DNA of 64,000 nt from positions 1-64,000 of the forward strand of contig JAQZBU010000001.1 in NCBI GenBank assembly GCA_029237735.1. The letters are read 5' to 3'. This stretch comes from Ramlibacter sp. (GTDB taxonomy: Bacteria; Pseudomonadota; Gammaproteobacteria; Burkholderiales; Burkholderiaceae_C). The position numbers and the translations under genes were made by a program. This document shows positions 8,647-15,971 of this stretch, piece after piece (positions within the stretch are counted from its first letter, which is position 1; the number at the start of each line of letters is the position of its first letter). The notes under the pieces were generated by a model. That model saw nothing but the letters and a program-made list of their open reading frames with translations. It was not told where the DNA came from and ran no database searches.

Positions 8647-9354
8647 ATGAAAGGCTTGCTCCAAGCCATCTTCGGGCCCAAGGACCCTCCCAAGCCCCCG
8701 GCAACGGTGTCGACCGATGCGCCGCCGATCGTGCCCGGCGAACCGGTCTCCTTTACGGGGGACGCGAATTACCTGCAGAACTCGGACATCCTGGACGGCC
8801 TTCGTTTCAACGCAACGCTGAAGGTCACCACTCCGCTTGCCGTTCTTCGCCGGCATGGAGAGAGATTCGATGGCCCGCCCAGCCAAGCCCCGGCGTACGG
8901 TGACATGTCGCAGGGCATCTGGATGGCCCAAACGACAACATGGAAGAGCATGGGGATCGATCTCCCGGAGTTTGGCGCTGTCAGCACGCACGCGTCCGAC
9001 GTTGGGCCGGTCAATCCTGATGACTATCTGCCTTTCCTGATCGAGTTTCGGACGATCTTCGAGAGCGAAGCCACCGACGAAATCAAGCTCGAACAGTTGG
9101 CCGAGCTGGGAAAGAAAGAACCGTACCGGGCCCACTGGAAGACCCTCCGCGCCAACCGCGATTTCCCCTTGTCGCTCTTTTTCTATCCGTTGTGCAAGCT
9201 CGATGGAGTTGGCAGGGTCACAGCTCGCAGCCTGTACGAGGCTGGGTTTCGTAGCAAGAGCCAAGTCCTCGCCAGCACACCGCAGGAGCTGTCTACCGTG
9301 CGCGGCATCGGCCTGGCCCTGGCAGCACGAATTCTGGCCACTAAGGCCGAATGA
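8647..9354 (+). CDS. helix-hairpin-helix protein
   Basis: 235 aa starting at the ATG at 8647, which overlaps the TGA of an upstream 18-codon frame (GTGATG). The C-terminus carries a helix-hairpin-helix pair: LCKLDGVGRVTARSLYEAG and LSTVRGIGLALAARIL (last about 50 residues), a non-sequence-specific DNA-binding element. The N-terminal 180 residues (proline-rich opening, then GIWMAQTTTWKSMGIDLP) match nothing I know. It follows the coiled-coil/nuclease-like gene on the same strand and probably works with it. No good Shine-Dalgarno is visible, so the exact start is uncertain. Confidence 0.55.
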   Translation: MKGLLQAIFGPKDPPKPPATVSTDAPPIVPGEPVSFTGDANYLQNSDILDGLRFNATLKVTTPLAVLRRHGERFDGPPSQAPAYGDMSQGIWMAQTTTWKSMGIDLPEFGAVSTHASDVGPVNPDDYLPFLIEFRTIFESEATDEIKLEQLAELGKKEPYRAHWKTLRANRDFPLSLFFYPLCKLDGVGRVTARSLYEAGFRSKSQVLASTPQELSTVRGIGLALAARILATKAE

Positions 9355-9366
9355 CCGCGATCGCCG

Positions 9367-9804
9367 CTACGGGACCCCGCCGGCGGCTGGCTCCAACCCC
9401 GCAATGACCTCGGGGGGCTGGTACGGCCCGCTTAGAAGGACCTGGTCCCAGTCCTGCTCGGGACGCTTGGAGCCGTCGTCCAGAAAGTGAATGACGTGGT
9501 GGCATGTGTCGCACACCGTGGCCAGCGCCTCATCCCGTTCACCCCGCATGACGTCTGCGTCATAGCTGCGGTGGTGGACCCTCAAGCCGCGACCGCCGCA
9601 ACGGCGGCACACCTTGTTGTCACGCTTCAGGACGCGGCGGGAGATTTTTTTCCAGAGTTTGGTCTGCAGGTACGCTGAGTAGTCATCAAGGAAAATCTCG
9701 TACGGATCCAGCGTGCCGGCGAGGCGCCTCGCCTCCTTGGCTTCGAGCTCCGCGCGCAGCTCGGCGAGTGTGGCCTGAATTTCTTCCTGGGTCGGTGCGT
9801 GCAT
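9367..9804 (-). CDS. HNH endonuclease
   Basis: 145 aa. A helical N-terminus (residues 5-30) precedes the HNH fold: CRRCG (66-70), the catalytic-strand VHHRSYD (76-82) and CDTCHHVIH (98-106). The two Cys pairs make the structural zinc site and His77/His78 plus His102/103/106 supply the beta-beta-alpha-metal residues. Size and layout fit small stand-alone HNH nucleases of phages and plasmids. It converges with the helix-hairpin-helix gene (12 bp apart). It might be a homing, packaging or restriction nuclease; the neighbourhood of DNA-modifying enzymes makes a restriction-related role possible. Confidence 0.75.
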   Translation of the reverse strand: MHAPTQEEIQATLAELRAELEAKEARRLAGTLDPYEIFLDDYSAYLQTKLWKKISRRVLKRDNKVCRRCGGRGLRVHHRSYDADVMRGERDEALATVCDTCHHVIHFLDDGSKRPEQDWDQVLLSGPYQPPEVIAGLEPAAGGVP

Positions 9805-9849
9805 GTCGTGAGAGGGCGGCTGAGGGGCTGCCCTGCGCATCGTGGTGCG

Positions 9850-10362
9850 ATGGATTTCACCACATCGGCGCGGTCGCCCGCTGCTACGCCGGCGCCGTTT
9901 GAAATTGCGGTTGGCGCCCGAGACAATATTTCGATGAACACCGCAGACCAAGCCCAATTTCGCAAGCACCAAGCTCGCGCGGCCGCGCCGGCCGTTGCAC
10001 CTTGCGCCGACTCGTGGCGGGGCGTGATCCCCGCCGACATTCCGTCCCTCGCGGGCACGGTGATCAAGCTGCAGGATGGAACCTACGATGTGGTGCGCGG
10101 CGCCTCTGAGGCGAATGGCATCCTGGGGGCGAGCGCGCGCCGCTTTAACCTCGAGGAGGTGGCGATCGCCGTAGGGGCGCCAGTCGATCATGGTACCGCC
10201 CACCAGTTTGCGCAGGCCCTGCGCCGCAGCGGCTACGCGGTGGCAATCTTCAGTCCGCAGGACCTGGGTGGCGTCGAGCCCGATCAAGTCGAAGAACGGC
10301 TCGTTGCCGAAGGCAACGCCATGATCGAGAGCTCGGCGTCACAGGAGCGGCCGCGGGGCTGA
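9850..10362 (+). CDS. hypothetical protein
   Basis: About 170 aa from the ATG at 9850; the internal ATG at 9934 is an equally possible start and neither has a clear ribosome site. The central part (WRGVIPADIPSLAGTVIKLQ, then SARRFNLEEVAIAVGAP...HQFAQALRRSGYAVAIF) looks like an ordered alpha/beta domain and codon bias is that of a real gene. Not recognised. It is divergent from the HNH gene and convergent with the mom-like gene. Confidence 0.4.
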   Translation: MDFTTSARSPAATPAPFEIAVGARDNISMNTADQAQFRKHQARAAAPAVAPCADSWRGVIPADIPSLAGTVIKLQDGTYDVVRGASEANGILGASARRFNLEEVAIAVGAPVDHGTAHQFAQALRRSGYAVAIFSPQDLGGVEPDQVEERLVAEGNAMIESSASQERPRG

Positions 10363-10388
10363 GGCGGATCGACCGGAGTGGGTTCCCA

Positions 10389-11180
10389 TCAGGCCCATTT
10401 CCAGATGAAGGCCAGGTTTCCGGGATGCCGCAGCGGGCGCAAAAAGCCCTCCCTTCGCAGCCGCGCGATCCAGTCGCGCGGCTCCTCGGCCAGGCACCGG
10501 GAGGATGCTCCTGCGTCGAGCAGCTGCCGCACCGCGTAGTCGTAGCCCTGCTCGCCGTTGCGGATCTTCGAGAGCGTGCGATCGGAGACGGACAGGCCAT
10601 TCGGCATTAGCAGGAGCGTCCGCGGCAGCGTGCGGCCGGCGTGCTGCGCGTTGTGCGATCGGTAGATCACACCGGTGTGGCTGCGCTTCACCTCATGCCC
10701 AGCCTGGTCGTAGCGCGCCACGGGATCGCAAAACGAAACGATCCCGTCGATGTCGAGCGCGGCACGCACCAGACGGAAGGCGCGTGCGAGAGCCCAGGAC
10801 TCGCCGTTTCCCGGCACGCTCTGGTCGAGGACGAAGCGGCCCAATTCAACACCCTTCGCCGGCGGTGTCCCCAGATATTTCGGAACGAGGCTCTGCGTCA
10901 TGGGCACCGAGAAAACCGCCACGCCCACCAGCTGCGGTTTATTGAATGCGCGGTGCTCGAACATGCCGGCCCGAAAGCGCGCGGCCGGATAACTGCGGCT
11001 GTAGTGGTGTTCCAGCACAAAGGCCTTCGCCCTGGATTGGTCTAACGGTTCGACGCTGTAGCGCTTGGTATCCAGGGGCTCGCCGGCGGGACGGTACCCG
11101 TGCCGCCGACCGTTCCAGCGCAAGCAGCGTTCGGTGATCGAAGCCGGCACTTCGCCAGTGTTCACGTTGAGGTTACGCAT
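10389..11180 (-). CDS. Mom-like DNA adenine modification enzyme
   Basis: 263 aa with the conserved pattern of the Mom family (GNAT-like fold, named for phage Mu Mom, which converts adenine in DNA to a carbamoylmethyl derivative and blocks restriction). Seen here: HHYSRSYPAARF (58-69), LVGVAVFSVP (84-93), VELGRFVLDQSVPGNGESW (111-129), VSFCDPVAR (148-156), VIYRSHNAQHAGR (171-183) and SDRTLSKIRNGEQG (199-212). It is the last gene of a minus-strand operon, starting 1 nt after the stop of the 96-aa gene (TGAGATG), so translation is coupled. Function in this host is inferred; the modified base and donor cannot be read from sequence. Confidence 0.75.
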   Translation of the reverse strand: MRNLNVNTGEVPASITERCLRWNGRRHGYRPAGEPLDTKRYSVEPLDQSRAKAFVLEHHYSRSYPAARFRAGMFEHRAFNKPQLVGVAVFSVPMTQSLVPKYLGTPPAKGVELGRFVLDQSVPGNGESWALARAFRLVRAALDIDGIVSFCDPVARYDQAGHEVKRSHTGVIYRSHNAQHAGRTLPRTLLLMPNGLSVSDRTLSKIRNGEQGYDYAVRQLLDAGASSRCLAEEPRDWIARLRREGFLRPLRHPGNLAFIWKWA

Positions 11181-11181
11181 C

Positions 11182-11472
11182 TCAGTCCTGGTCGACTGGA
11201 ATTTCGAGGAGCGCAGCTCGCGACGTCAGGCGCCATTTGCGCAACACCTGGTCCGCGTCAGGGACGCCGTTGCGGCGCGCCACGTTGTACCGCTTGCTGA
11301 CCGGATAGCCCACCAGCATGATGCGGGCGTACTGCCGGGCATCCTTTGGAATGAGCCTGGCGGCCTGACGAACCTCACCTTGCGTGCAGAACGAGCGTTG
11401 CGGCGCCCCCTCGTTAGGAGAGAGCACGTAACACTGTTCCAAGCGAGATGGTCTATCGATATTGGTTTCCAA
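11182..11472 (-). CDS. small operon protein of unknown function
   Basis: 96 aa using a TTG start at 11472, chosen because GGAG lies 6 nt upstream and the frame otherwise runs back into the transglycosylase gene. The protein is basic (ARLIPKDARQYARIMLVGYP, SKRYNVARRNG, LRKWRLTSRA) and may bind nucleic acid. No family recognised. It sits between the TGT-like and Mom-like genes with gaps of 17 and 1 nt, so it is almost certainly co-translated with them and may be an accessory of the modification system. Confidence 0.55.
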   Translation of the reverse strand: METNIDRPSRLEQCYVLSPNEGAPQRSFCTQGEVRQAARLIPKDARQYARIMLVGYPVSKRYNVARRNGVPDADQVLRKWRLTSRAALLEIPVDQD

Positions 11473-11489
11473 TGTGATCTCCAGTCTTC

Positions 11490-12638
11490 TCAGCAAGCTG
11501 GCGCCGGCGCCAGCGGCTCGTTGGGATGCAGATGGCCGACTTCGATAAGCGCGTCGCGAACAGCGGTGTAGACGATGCCCAGCCCGAAGTCGTCGGCCGG
11601 CTCCTCCTCCTCGAAGGCCTGCACGCCGTGCATGCGCAGCAGGACGTCCACCAGCCCGCCGTTTTCCAGCGTCAGCCACCTGACATCGGGATAGGAAAGG
11701 TCGTTCGACCCGAATAGGTCGCCAAGGGCTTGGCCAGCGGCCTCCAGTGCGACTTCCTGCGCGCTGCGCTCGCGCTCGATGTCGCTCAGCAGCGTGCGCT
11801 GCTCGCCGACCGGCTGCTGTCGTACTTGGTGCAGCAGCTGCACTTGGCGTGCGTGCCAACCTGCCATCGCCTCCGCCCGGATCGCCTGCGTCCGGCCGGT
11901 AGGCATCGTGCGGCGCACGGCGGCATCCCAGGCCATGCTGTCAACGGAGGCAACGCGGTGGGAGTAGGGCGCCAGCGCGGCGAGGGCGCCTGACTTGACT
12001 CCGAACAAGTGCAGCTGACTTTCGGCGGGCATCACCTGGTCCAGCGCGCGCACGATCGCCAGCACGCCGTCAGGCCCATGGATCTGGCGACGACACACCG
12101 AGCCCACGCCTACGACTGCAGGCCAGTGGCCACCGAACATCTCCTCGGCACAGCGGGCGTATTCATCTGCATACCAGCCTTGGATCACGCCGAGGATGGG
12201 GACCTTCACGCCGCGGCGCTCCGCGAGGTTGAGTGTGCGGAAATACATGGCGATCGTCGCATCGATGCGCAGCCGACGTACGGCCGCATCCGTGGCGACC
12301 TGGGGCTCGACGCAATAGTCCGGGGCTGCAGCCCAGGTCCAGCGACGGGCAGCGACGAGCTCCATGTACTGCTCCGGCGCCCAGCGATAGTCGCCGAACA
12401 TGACCGAGGCGGTGAAGCCCGCTGAGTCCAAGGCCGCATCGAGGGTATCCGGCAGCTCGCCAGCGGCGTCCAACTTGAACCCCAAGAACTCGCGGTTGCG
12501 GTCGATGCGCGCGAATGCGTTCGCCGAGAAGAGCAGGGGCAAGCCGGTGCTCAGCCCGAGCTGAAGCAGTTGCCCGCGCACGAGCGGCATGCCCACGCGA
12601 ATCGTGGGGTGCCAGGCCTGCAGGTCGCGCGCGCTCAT
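11490..12638 (-). CDS. TGT/DpdA-like base transglycosylase
   Basis: 382 aa with the layout of tRNA-guanine transglycosylases: LDSAGF (70-75, the TGT 'DSGGF' loop with the general base), PDYCVEP (106-112, cf. 'DEC'), GVIQGW (150-155, cf. 'GIVQGG'), VGVGSVCRR (176-184), LHLFGVK (209-215) and VDSMAWDAAVRR (232-243) carrying the candidate nucleophile Asp. The C-terminal Cys3-His zinc site of tRNA enzymes is not visible. That combination is what is known of DpdA-type and phage enzymes that insert 7-deazaguanines into DNA, so DNA is the inferred substrate. It starts with an ATGA overlap on the preceding gene. No preQ0 synthesis or amidotransferase gene is in the window, so the base would come from the host queuosine pathway. 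Confidence 0.7.
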   Translation of the reverse strand: MSARDLQAWHPTIRVGMPLVRGQLLQLGLSTGLPLLFSANAFARIDRNREFLGFKLDAAGELPDTLDAALDSAGFTASVMFGDYRWAPEQYMELVAARRWTWAAAPDYCVEPQVATDAAVRRLRIDATIAMYFRTLNLAERRGVKVPILGVIQGWYADEYARCAEEMFGGHWPAVVGVGSVCRRQIHGPDGVLAIVRALDQVMPAESQLHLFGVKSGALAALAPYSHRVASVDSMAWDAAVRRTMPTGRTQAIRAEAMAGWHARQVQLLHQVRQQPVGEQRTLLSDIERERSAQEVALEAAGQALGDLFGSNDLSYPDVRWLTLENGGLVDVLLRMHGVQAFEEEEPADDFGLGIVYTAVRDALIEVGHLHPNEPLAPAPAC

Positions 12639-12928
12639 GATGCGTCCCCGCTGCAGGTATCGAGCAGCCCGTCGGCATCGGTCCTGCCGTCCTCTTCGCC
12701 GAGCTCGGGCTGCGACAACCGCAGAATGCGCTTGTCCTCGGGAAGGGCTGCCCAGTACGTTTGGGCGAGATGCAGCCAGTCGGCCTCCGGGTCGATGCCG
12801 CTATCAGCGTCGATCACGTTCAGGAGCGCCTCGCGGTACCGCCGCGCCCATTCCAGCGGCATCGTTGAACCATCCGGCGTCCGAATCGCCTTCAGCATTT
12901 CGAGCCCCGAGGCGCGAGCGAGCTGCAC
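12635..12928 (-). CDS. small helical operon protein
   Basis: 97 aa with a GTG start at 12928 (GGAG 8 nt upstream); the ATG at 12898, which overlaps the methyltransferase stop as ATGCTGA, would give 87 aa. The sequence is helical and acidic at the end (LEWARRYREALLNVID, GEEDGRTDADGLLD). Not recognised. Overlaps at both ends (with the methyltransferase and, as ATGA, with the TGT-like gene) show it is a fixed part of this operon. Confidence 0.55.
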   Translation of the reverse strand: MQLARASGLEMLKAIRTPDGSTMPLEWARRYREALLNVIDADSGIDPEADWLHLAQTYWAALPEDKRILRLSQPELGEEDGRTDADGLLDTCSGDAS

Positions 12929-14520
12929 CCGGAGATCTCCGGGCAGATCGGCAGTTCGCGCAGCAGCGTGGTCGTGAGCGAGAAGTACCCGTTCTCCAGC
13001 CTCGGCGCCCGGGCACGGACCCAGGCCTCAGCCTCGGGTCGGAGGAGGGCGCGCTCCAACGTGTCCAGATCCATGGCGCCTGCCGAAACGATGCTGATAC
13101 CGTGGTCTAGCGGCAGGATGCCGGCCGGCACGCGCACCGGCCTGAGCGACGCAGCGATGCGCGGGATGAGCAGCGACGGCTTGCTGAGGTCCATGCGCTC
13201 GAAGCTCTCCGGCGGCCGCCAGCGCATCGTCGTGCGCTGCTTGGTGCGGGGCATGCGATCGAGGTTGGCCTCCAGGTGACGCATCACCGCCGCGGGCGGC
13301 ATGCGATCACGACTGGTGCGGATCGCGAACTTCGTCGGCGCGGTCAGCACCCCGCCGCGGATGTTGTCCGTATCGATAGCGGGAATCAGCAGGTCGGCGG
13401 CAATGCCAGCAGCGCATGCCGTGGCAGCGTCGATGACGAAGATTCCGTGTGGTCCCAGCCACGGCGCCAGCCGCGCCTGGGCCACATCGGCCAGCTTGCT
13501 CCAACCAATGAAGGCCGCATCGTCGGCCTCCGGGTAGATCGGTGCGCGGGTGAGGGCGCGTTCGCACAAGTGCGCCTCACACAACACGACCGCCACCGGA
13601 TGGATGCGCGGGGGCTGGCCAGCGCGTCGATTCTTCGGACGGTAAAACGCTGAGGTGCAGTCCAGGCGCTCCAGGTGATGGATCCCCATCCTGCGGCCGA
13701 TCACCTCGCGCAGCTGCGCCGCGCTTTGGGTAAAAAGCCAGCGGTCGGACGAGACGAGGGCGATCTCCCCACCAGGCCTCAACGTGGCAGTGCAGCGATC
13801 GATGAAGCTGTGCAGCATGTCACCCTGGCTGTAATCCGGCAGCTCCGCTTCGTATTCGGCGCGAAGGATCGCTGGCAAATTGGAATAGCGCAAAAAGGGT
13901 GGGTTGCCCGCGACGCAGTCCCATGTGGGCTCGCTCGGGGCTTCGGTCAGAAAGTCGCCGAGCACCACCATGCGCTGCACCAGGCGGGCGGCGGCTTCAA
14001 CTGTGCGCCCGTGGCGCGCCAGGATACGGGCCAGACGCTCCCGGGCCTCCGCGGCCGCGAAATAGTGGATCTCCCAGCCCTGAACACAGCGGGCGATCAA
14101 ATCGTCGCTGGCCGCCGGGTGGCGCTCGAGCAGCAGCTCGAGTGCGGCCCCGAGGAATGCGCCGTCGCCACAGCTGGAATCGACAAGGCGGCGACCCGCG
14201 GCCGGCCAATTGAGCATGGCCAGCAGCTGGTGGACCACCGGCTCGGCCGTATAGAAGGCAGTCGCCTCGTGCAGGCGCTCGATCGCGGCCGCGCGGTCAA
14301 TGACAAGTTCGGCTTGCGACATCAAGGACTTCTTCGATGGCGAACCAACCCGCTCGACGATGACCGTGACGCGCACTTGGTCAGGACGCTCCTCGCGATG
14401 CCGCCTCGAATACAACTCTCTGTTCATGGTCGGCAGGTCGTGGAGGCCGGCGTCGTTGACTAGCTCGGCCAGGACCTTGCTCAAGGGCAGGCTCGTGTAT
14501 GCAGTACGGGTGAATTTCAT
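12892..14520 (-). CDS. N6-adenine-type DNA methyltransferase (Eco57I-like)
   Basis: 542 aa from the ATG at 14520. Gamma-type motif order: FYTAEPVV (89-96, motif X region), LVDSSCGDGAFL (112-123, SAM-binding motif I) and AGNPPFLR (204-211, catalytic NPPF). The C-terminal 250 residues would hold target recognition. Proteins of this kind are type IIG/Eco57I-like adenine methyltransferases; there is no N-terminal nuclease domain here, only about 60 unassigned residues (TRTAYTSLPLSKVLAELV). It is the first gene of the modification operon. It could methylate DNA alone, or act as an orphan or partner of the transglycosylase and Mom-like enzyme. An amino-methylase acting on RNA or a modified base is an alternative. 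Confidence 0.7.
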   Translation of the reverse strand: MKFTRTAYTSLPLSKVLAELVNDAGLHDLPTMNRELYSRRHREERPDQVRVTVIVERVGSPSKKSLMSQAELVIDRAAAIERLHEATAFYTAEPVVHQLLAMLNWPAAGRRLVDSSCGDGAFLGAALELLLERHPAASDDLIARCVQGWEIHYFAAAEARERLARILARHGRTVEAAARLVQRMVVLGDFLTEAPSEPTWDCVAGNPPFLRYSNLPAILRAEYEAELPDYSQGDMLHSFIDRCTATLRPGGEIALVSSDRWLFTQSAAQLREVIGRRMGIHHLERLDCTSAFYRPKNRRAGQPPRIHPVAVVLCEAHLCERALTRAPIYPEADDAAFIGWSKLADVAQARLAPWLGPHGIFVIDAATACAAGIAADLLIPAIDTDNIRGGVLTAPTKFAIRTSRDRMPPAAVMRHLEANLDRMPRTKQRTTMRWRPPESFERMDLSKPSLLIPRIAASLRPVRVPAGILPLDHGISIVSAGAMDLDTLERALLRPEAEAWVRARAPRLENGYFSLTTTLLRELPICPEISGCSSLAPRGSKC

Positions 14521-14549
14521 CGGGTGCTTTCGTAGTCGGCCTGGGGGGC

Positions 14550-14586
14550 GCATACGGAAATTCGTACGGTAGGGAAATCCGTATGC
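14550..14586. promoter_or_regulatory. 9-bp inverted repeat upstream of the modification operon
   Basis: Perfect arms GCATACGGA (14550-14558) and TCCGTATGC (14578-14586), separated by 19 nt that contain a third TACGG copy (about 14564-14568). It ends 30 bp before the methyltransferase start, where an operator over the promoter is expected. No regulator gene is adjacent. The region from here to 14620 is AT-richer than its surroundings, as expected for a promoter. Confidence 0.5.
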
Positions 14587-14619
14587 AGAAATAGAAGAGT
14601 GGGATTTACAAGATCACAA

Positions 14620-14667
14620 GCAAAATCAATGATTTGCGTGCGAGGCGCCACCACCGGGAAGTGGCGC
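14620..14667. terminator. two hairpins after the zinc-ribbon gene
   Basis: One near-perfect stem, GCAAAATCA with TGATTTGC (14620-14637), and a second with perfect arms GCGCCAC (14645-14651) and GTGGCGC (14661-14667). Both lie past the stop of the minus-strand gene at 14713-14946 and before the modification operon promoter. They may separate the two transcription units, although no T-run follows. Confidence 0.35.
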
Positions 14668-14712
14668 GGGGCCGCTCATGCGGAGTTCCTTGCGCGACGT
14701 CTGCATGCGAAG

Positions 14713-14946
14713 TCATCGGCGAACCTCCGAGGTCGGAATCAGGCTCAGGTCGCGCACGCGCCACTTGTGGCCGCAGCCGGGGATTGAACATTTGGCTTCG
14801 GCGCGGACGGGGCAGGGCAGCGCCGCGAGGCCGGAGAAGACCACGCGGCCGTCTTCGACATCGACGTTGTGGCCTTCCTCGATCACGACGCCGAGCGTGT
14901 AGGTTGCGCCCTTGCACTTGGGGCAGCGAAGCGTGTTCTCAGCCAC
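14713..14946 (-). CDS. small zinc-ribbon-like protein
   Basis: 77 aa with a GTG start at 14946, fixed by GGGGGAGG 6 nt upstream; the start overlaps the preceding stop (GTGGCTGA). Two Cys sets, CPKC (near residue 8) and C...CSIPGCGHKW (near residues 45-58), fit a zinc ribbon. Between them is a beta-rich segment (GHNVDVEDGRVVFSG). Such ribbons are seen in transcription or DNA-binding accessories; no specific family recognised. Confidence 0.55.
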   Translation of the reverse strand: MAENTLRCPKCKGATYTLGVVIEEGHNVDVEDGRVVFSGLAALPCPVRAEAKCSIPGCGHKWRVRDLSLIPTSEVRR

Positions 14947-15292
14947 GGGTGACCTCCCCCATGCCATCCGGGATTGCTCGCGCCAGGTGCAGCGCATTCA
15001 CGCCGAGGGCTCGAATCTCCGTTGCGAACTCGCGGGCGATCCACGCGTTTCGGAAGTGGTAGCGGCTCATCGGCGGCTTGCTCTTATCCCAGCTCTTGTG
15101 CGCAGCACCGCTCCACTTCACAGCGAGGCGCCGCAGCGCCTGGCTCAGCGCCTTTGCGGCCGCCGGGTGCTCGACGGCCAAGTCGCGCATGATCGCGGCC
15201 ACTTCTTCGTCGCCTGCGATGGGGTTGCGCACCTCGGCTCTGTTGCTGCGAGCCGTCATTTGGAGCTCCAGCGGATCGCGTTGTTGGCCCAT
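14939..15292 (-). CDS. hypothetical helical protein
   Basis: 117 aa. Mostly helical (EEVAAIMRDLAVEHPAAAKAL...LRRLAVKW) with a basic, aromatic middle (HKSWDKSKPPMSRYHFRNAW). AGAGGAACACAGGA precedes the ATG. It overlaps the zinc-ribbon gene by 8 nt and follows the gene at 15359-15727, so the three form one minus-strand unit. Not recognised. Confidence 0.45.
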   Translation of the reverse strand: MGQQRDPLELQMTARSNRAEVRNPIAGDEEVAAIMRDLAVEHPAAAKALSQALRRLAVKWSGAAHKSWDKSKPPMSRYHFRNAWIAREFATEIRALGVNALHLARAIPDGMGEVTRG

Positions 15293-15358
15293 GGTCCTGT
15301 GTTCCTCTTGGGAATGAATTTGCCGAACTGATTTCGAGAATGCAAACGCGCGGCGAAC

Positions 15359-15727
15359 TCAGTCGGGCATGCGATGCGGCTGTGTCGCCGCTTCGTCACC
15401 ACTGCGCCCCAGGTAGGTGAGGGAAAACAGCAGGCCGGAGGGCGCGAACCAATGCGTGACGGCGCCGCCGGCGTCGGTGACGTAGCCGTACTGCGATGGC
15501 AAGTCGCGCGGGCCCACGCCTTCCTGGACCAGCAAGGTCTTGTCCTGTTGCAAGCGGCGGACGGCGGCCGTGCCATCGGTGCAGCGCACGAAGCTCTCGC
15601 GCATGTACAGGCGAACGCTGTTGGCCAGCGTCGCCGGCGCCACCGGCTTGTCGCCGATCCGGAAAAGGTGAACTCCATCGAGCGCCACGCCCTTGGCATT
15701 GGTGTACAGGTCGTCGGCTTTTGGCAT
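15359..15727 (-). CDS. hypothetical protein
   Basis: 122 aa with a good ribosome site (AAGGA) before its ATG. Mixed alpha/beta composition (FRIGDKPVAPATLANSVRLYM, QDKTLLVQEGVG, YVTDAGGAVTHWF); no family recognised. It is the first gene of a three-gene minus-strand unit that starts at the AT-rich divergent region 15728-15971. Confidence 0.45.
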   Translation of the reverse strand: MPKADDLYTNAKGVALDGVHLFRIGDKPVAPATLANSVRLYMRESFVRCTDGTAAVRRLQQDKTLLVQEGVGPRDLPSQYGYVTDAGGAVTHWFAPSGLLFSLTYLGRSGDEAATQPHRMPD

Positions 15728-15823
15728 GGGATTTTTCCTTTCGGCGCTGGGCCATATAGAACCATTTATCTACTGGATATTTTTATAGCAGCCGCCCTAC
15801 CGCTGAGCTTCGTTTTCTTGATA

Positions 15824-15877
15824 ATAACAGTTATCACGCAAACCACAAGTGCGAGTAATCATATTCCCTCGGAATAT
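15824..15877. promoter_or_regulatory. AT-rich divergent control region with two palindromes
   Basis: Between divergent genes at 15727 and 15972 lie ATAAC-A-GTTAT (15824-15834) and ATATTCC-CTC-GGAATAT (15861-15877), both perfect palindromes with 5- and 7-bp arms. The AT content is far above the surroundings. This is a likely two-way promoter with operators; exact -35/-10 boxes cannot be assigned with confidence. Confidence 0.45.
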
Positions 15878-15971
15878 CCGTGTTTCGTGCAACTCTGTAC
15901 TATCATGCACAACAAGGCCATGCCCCGCTCGTACTCGTGGTCGCGGCCCCAAAAGGAAGGGAAAACGGGCA

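Noticed and set aside
8591-8647. 18-codon frame before the helix-hairpin-helix gene (ends in five Pro)
   Set aside because: It has a possible overlap with the next start but is too short and repetitive to support as a gene; it may only be a leader.
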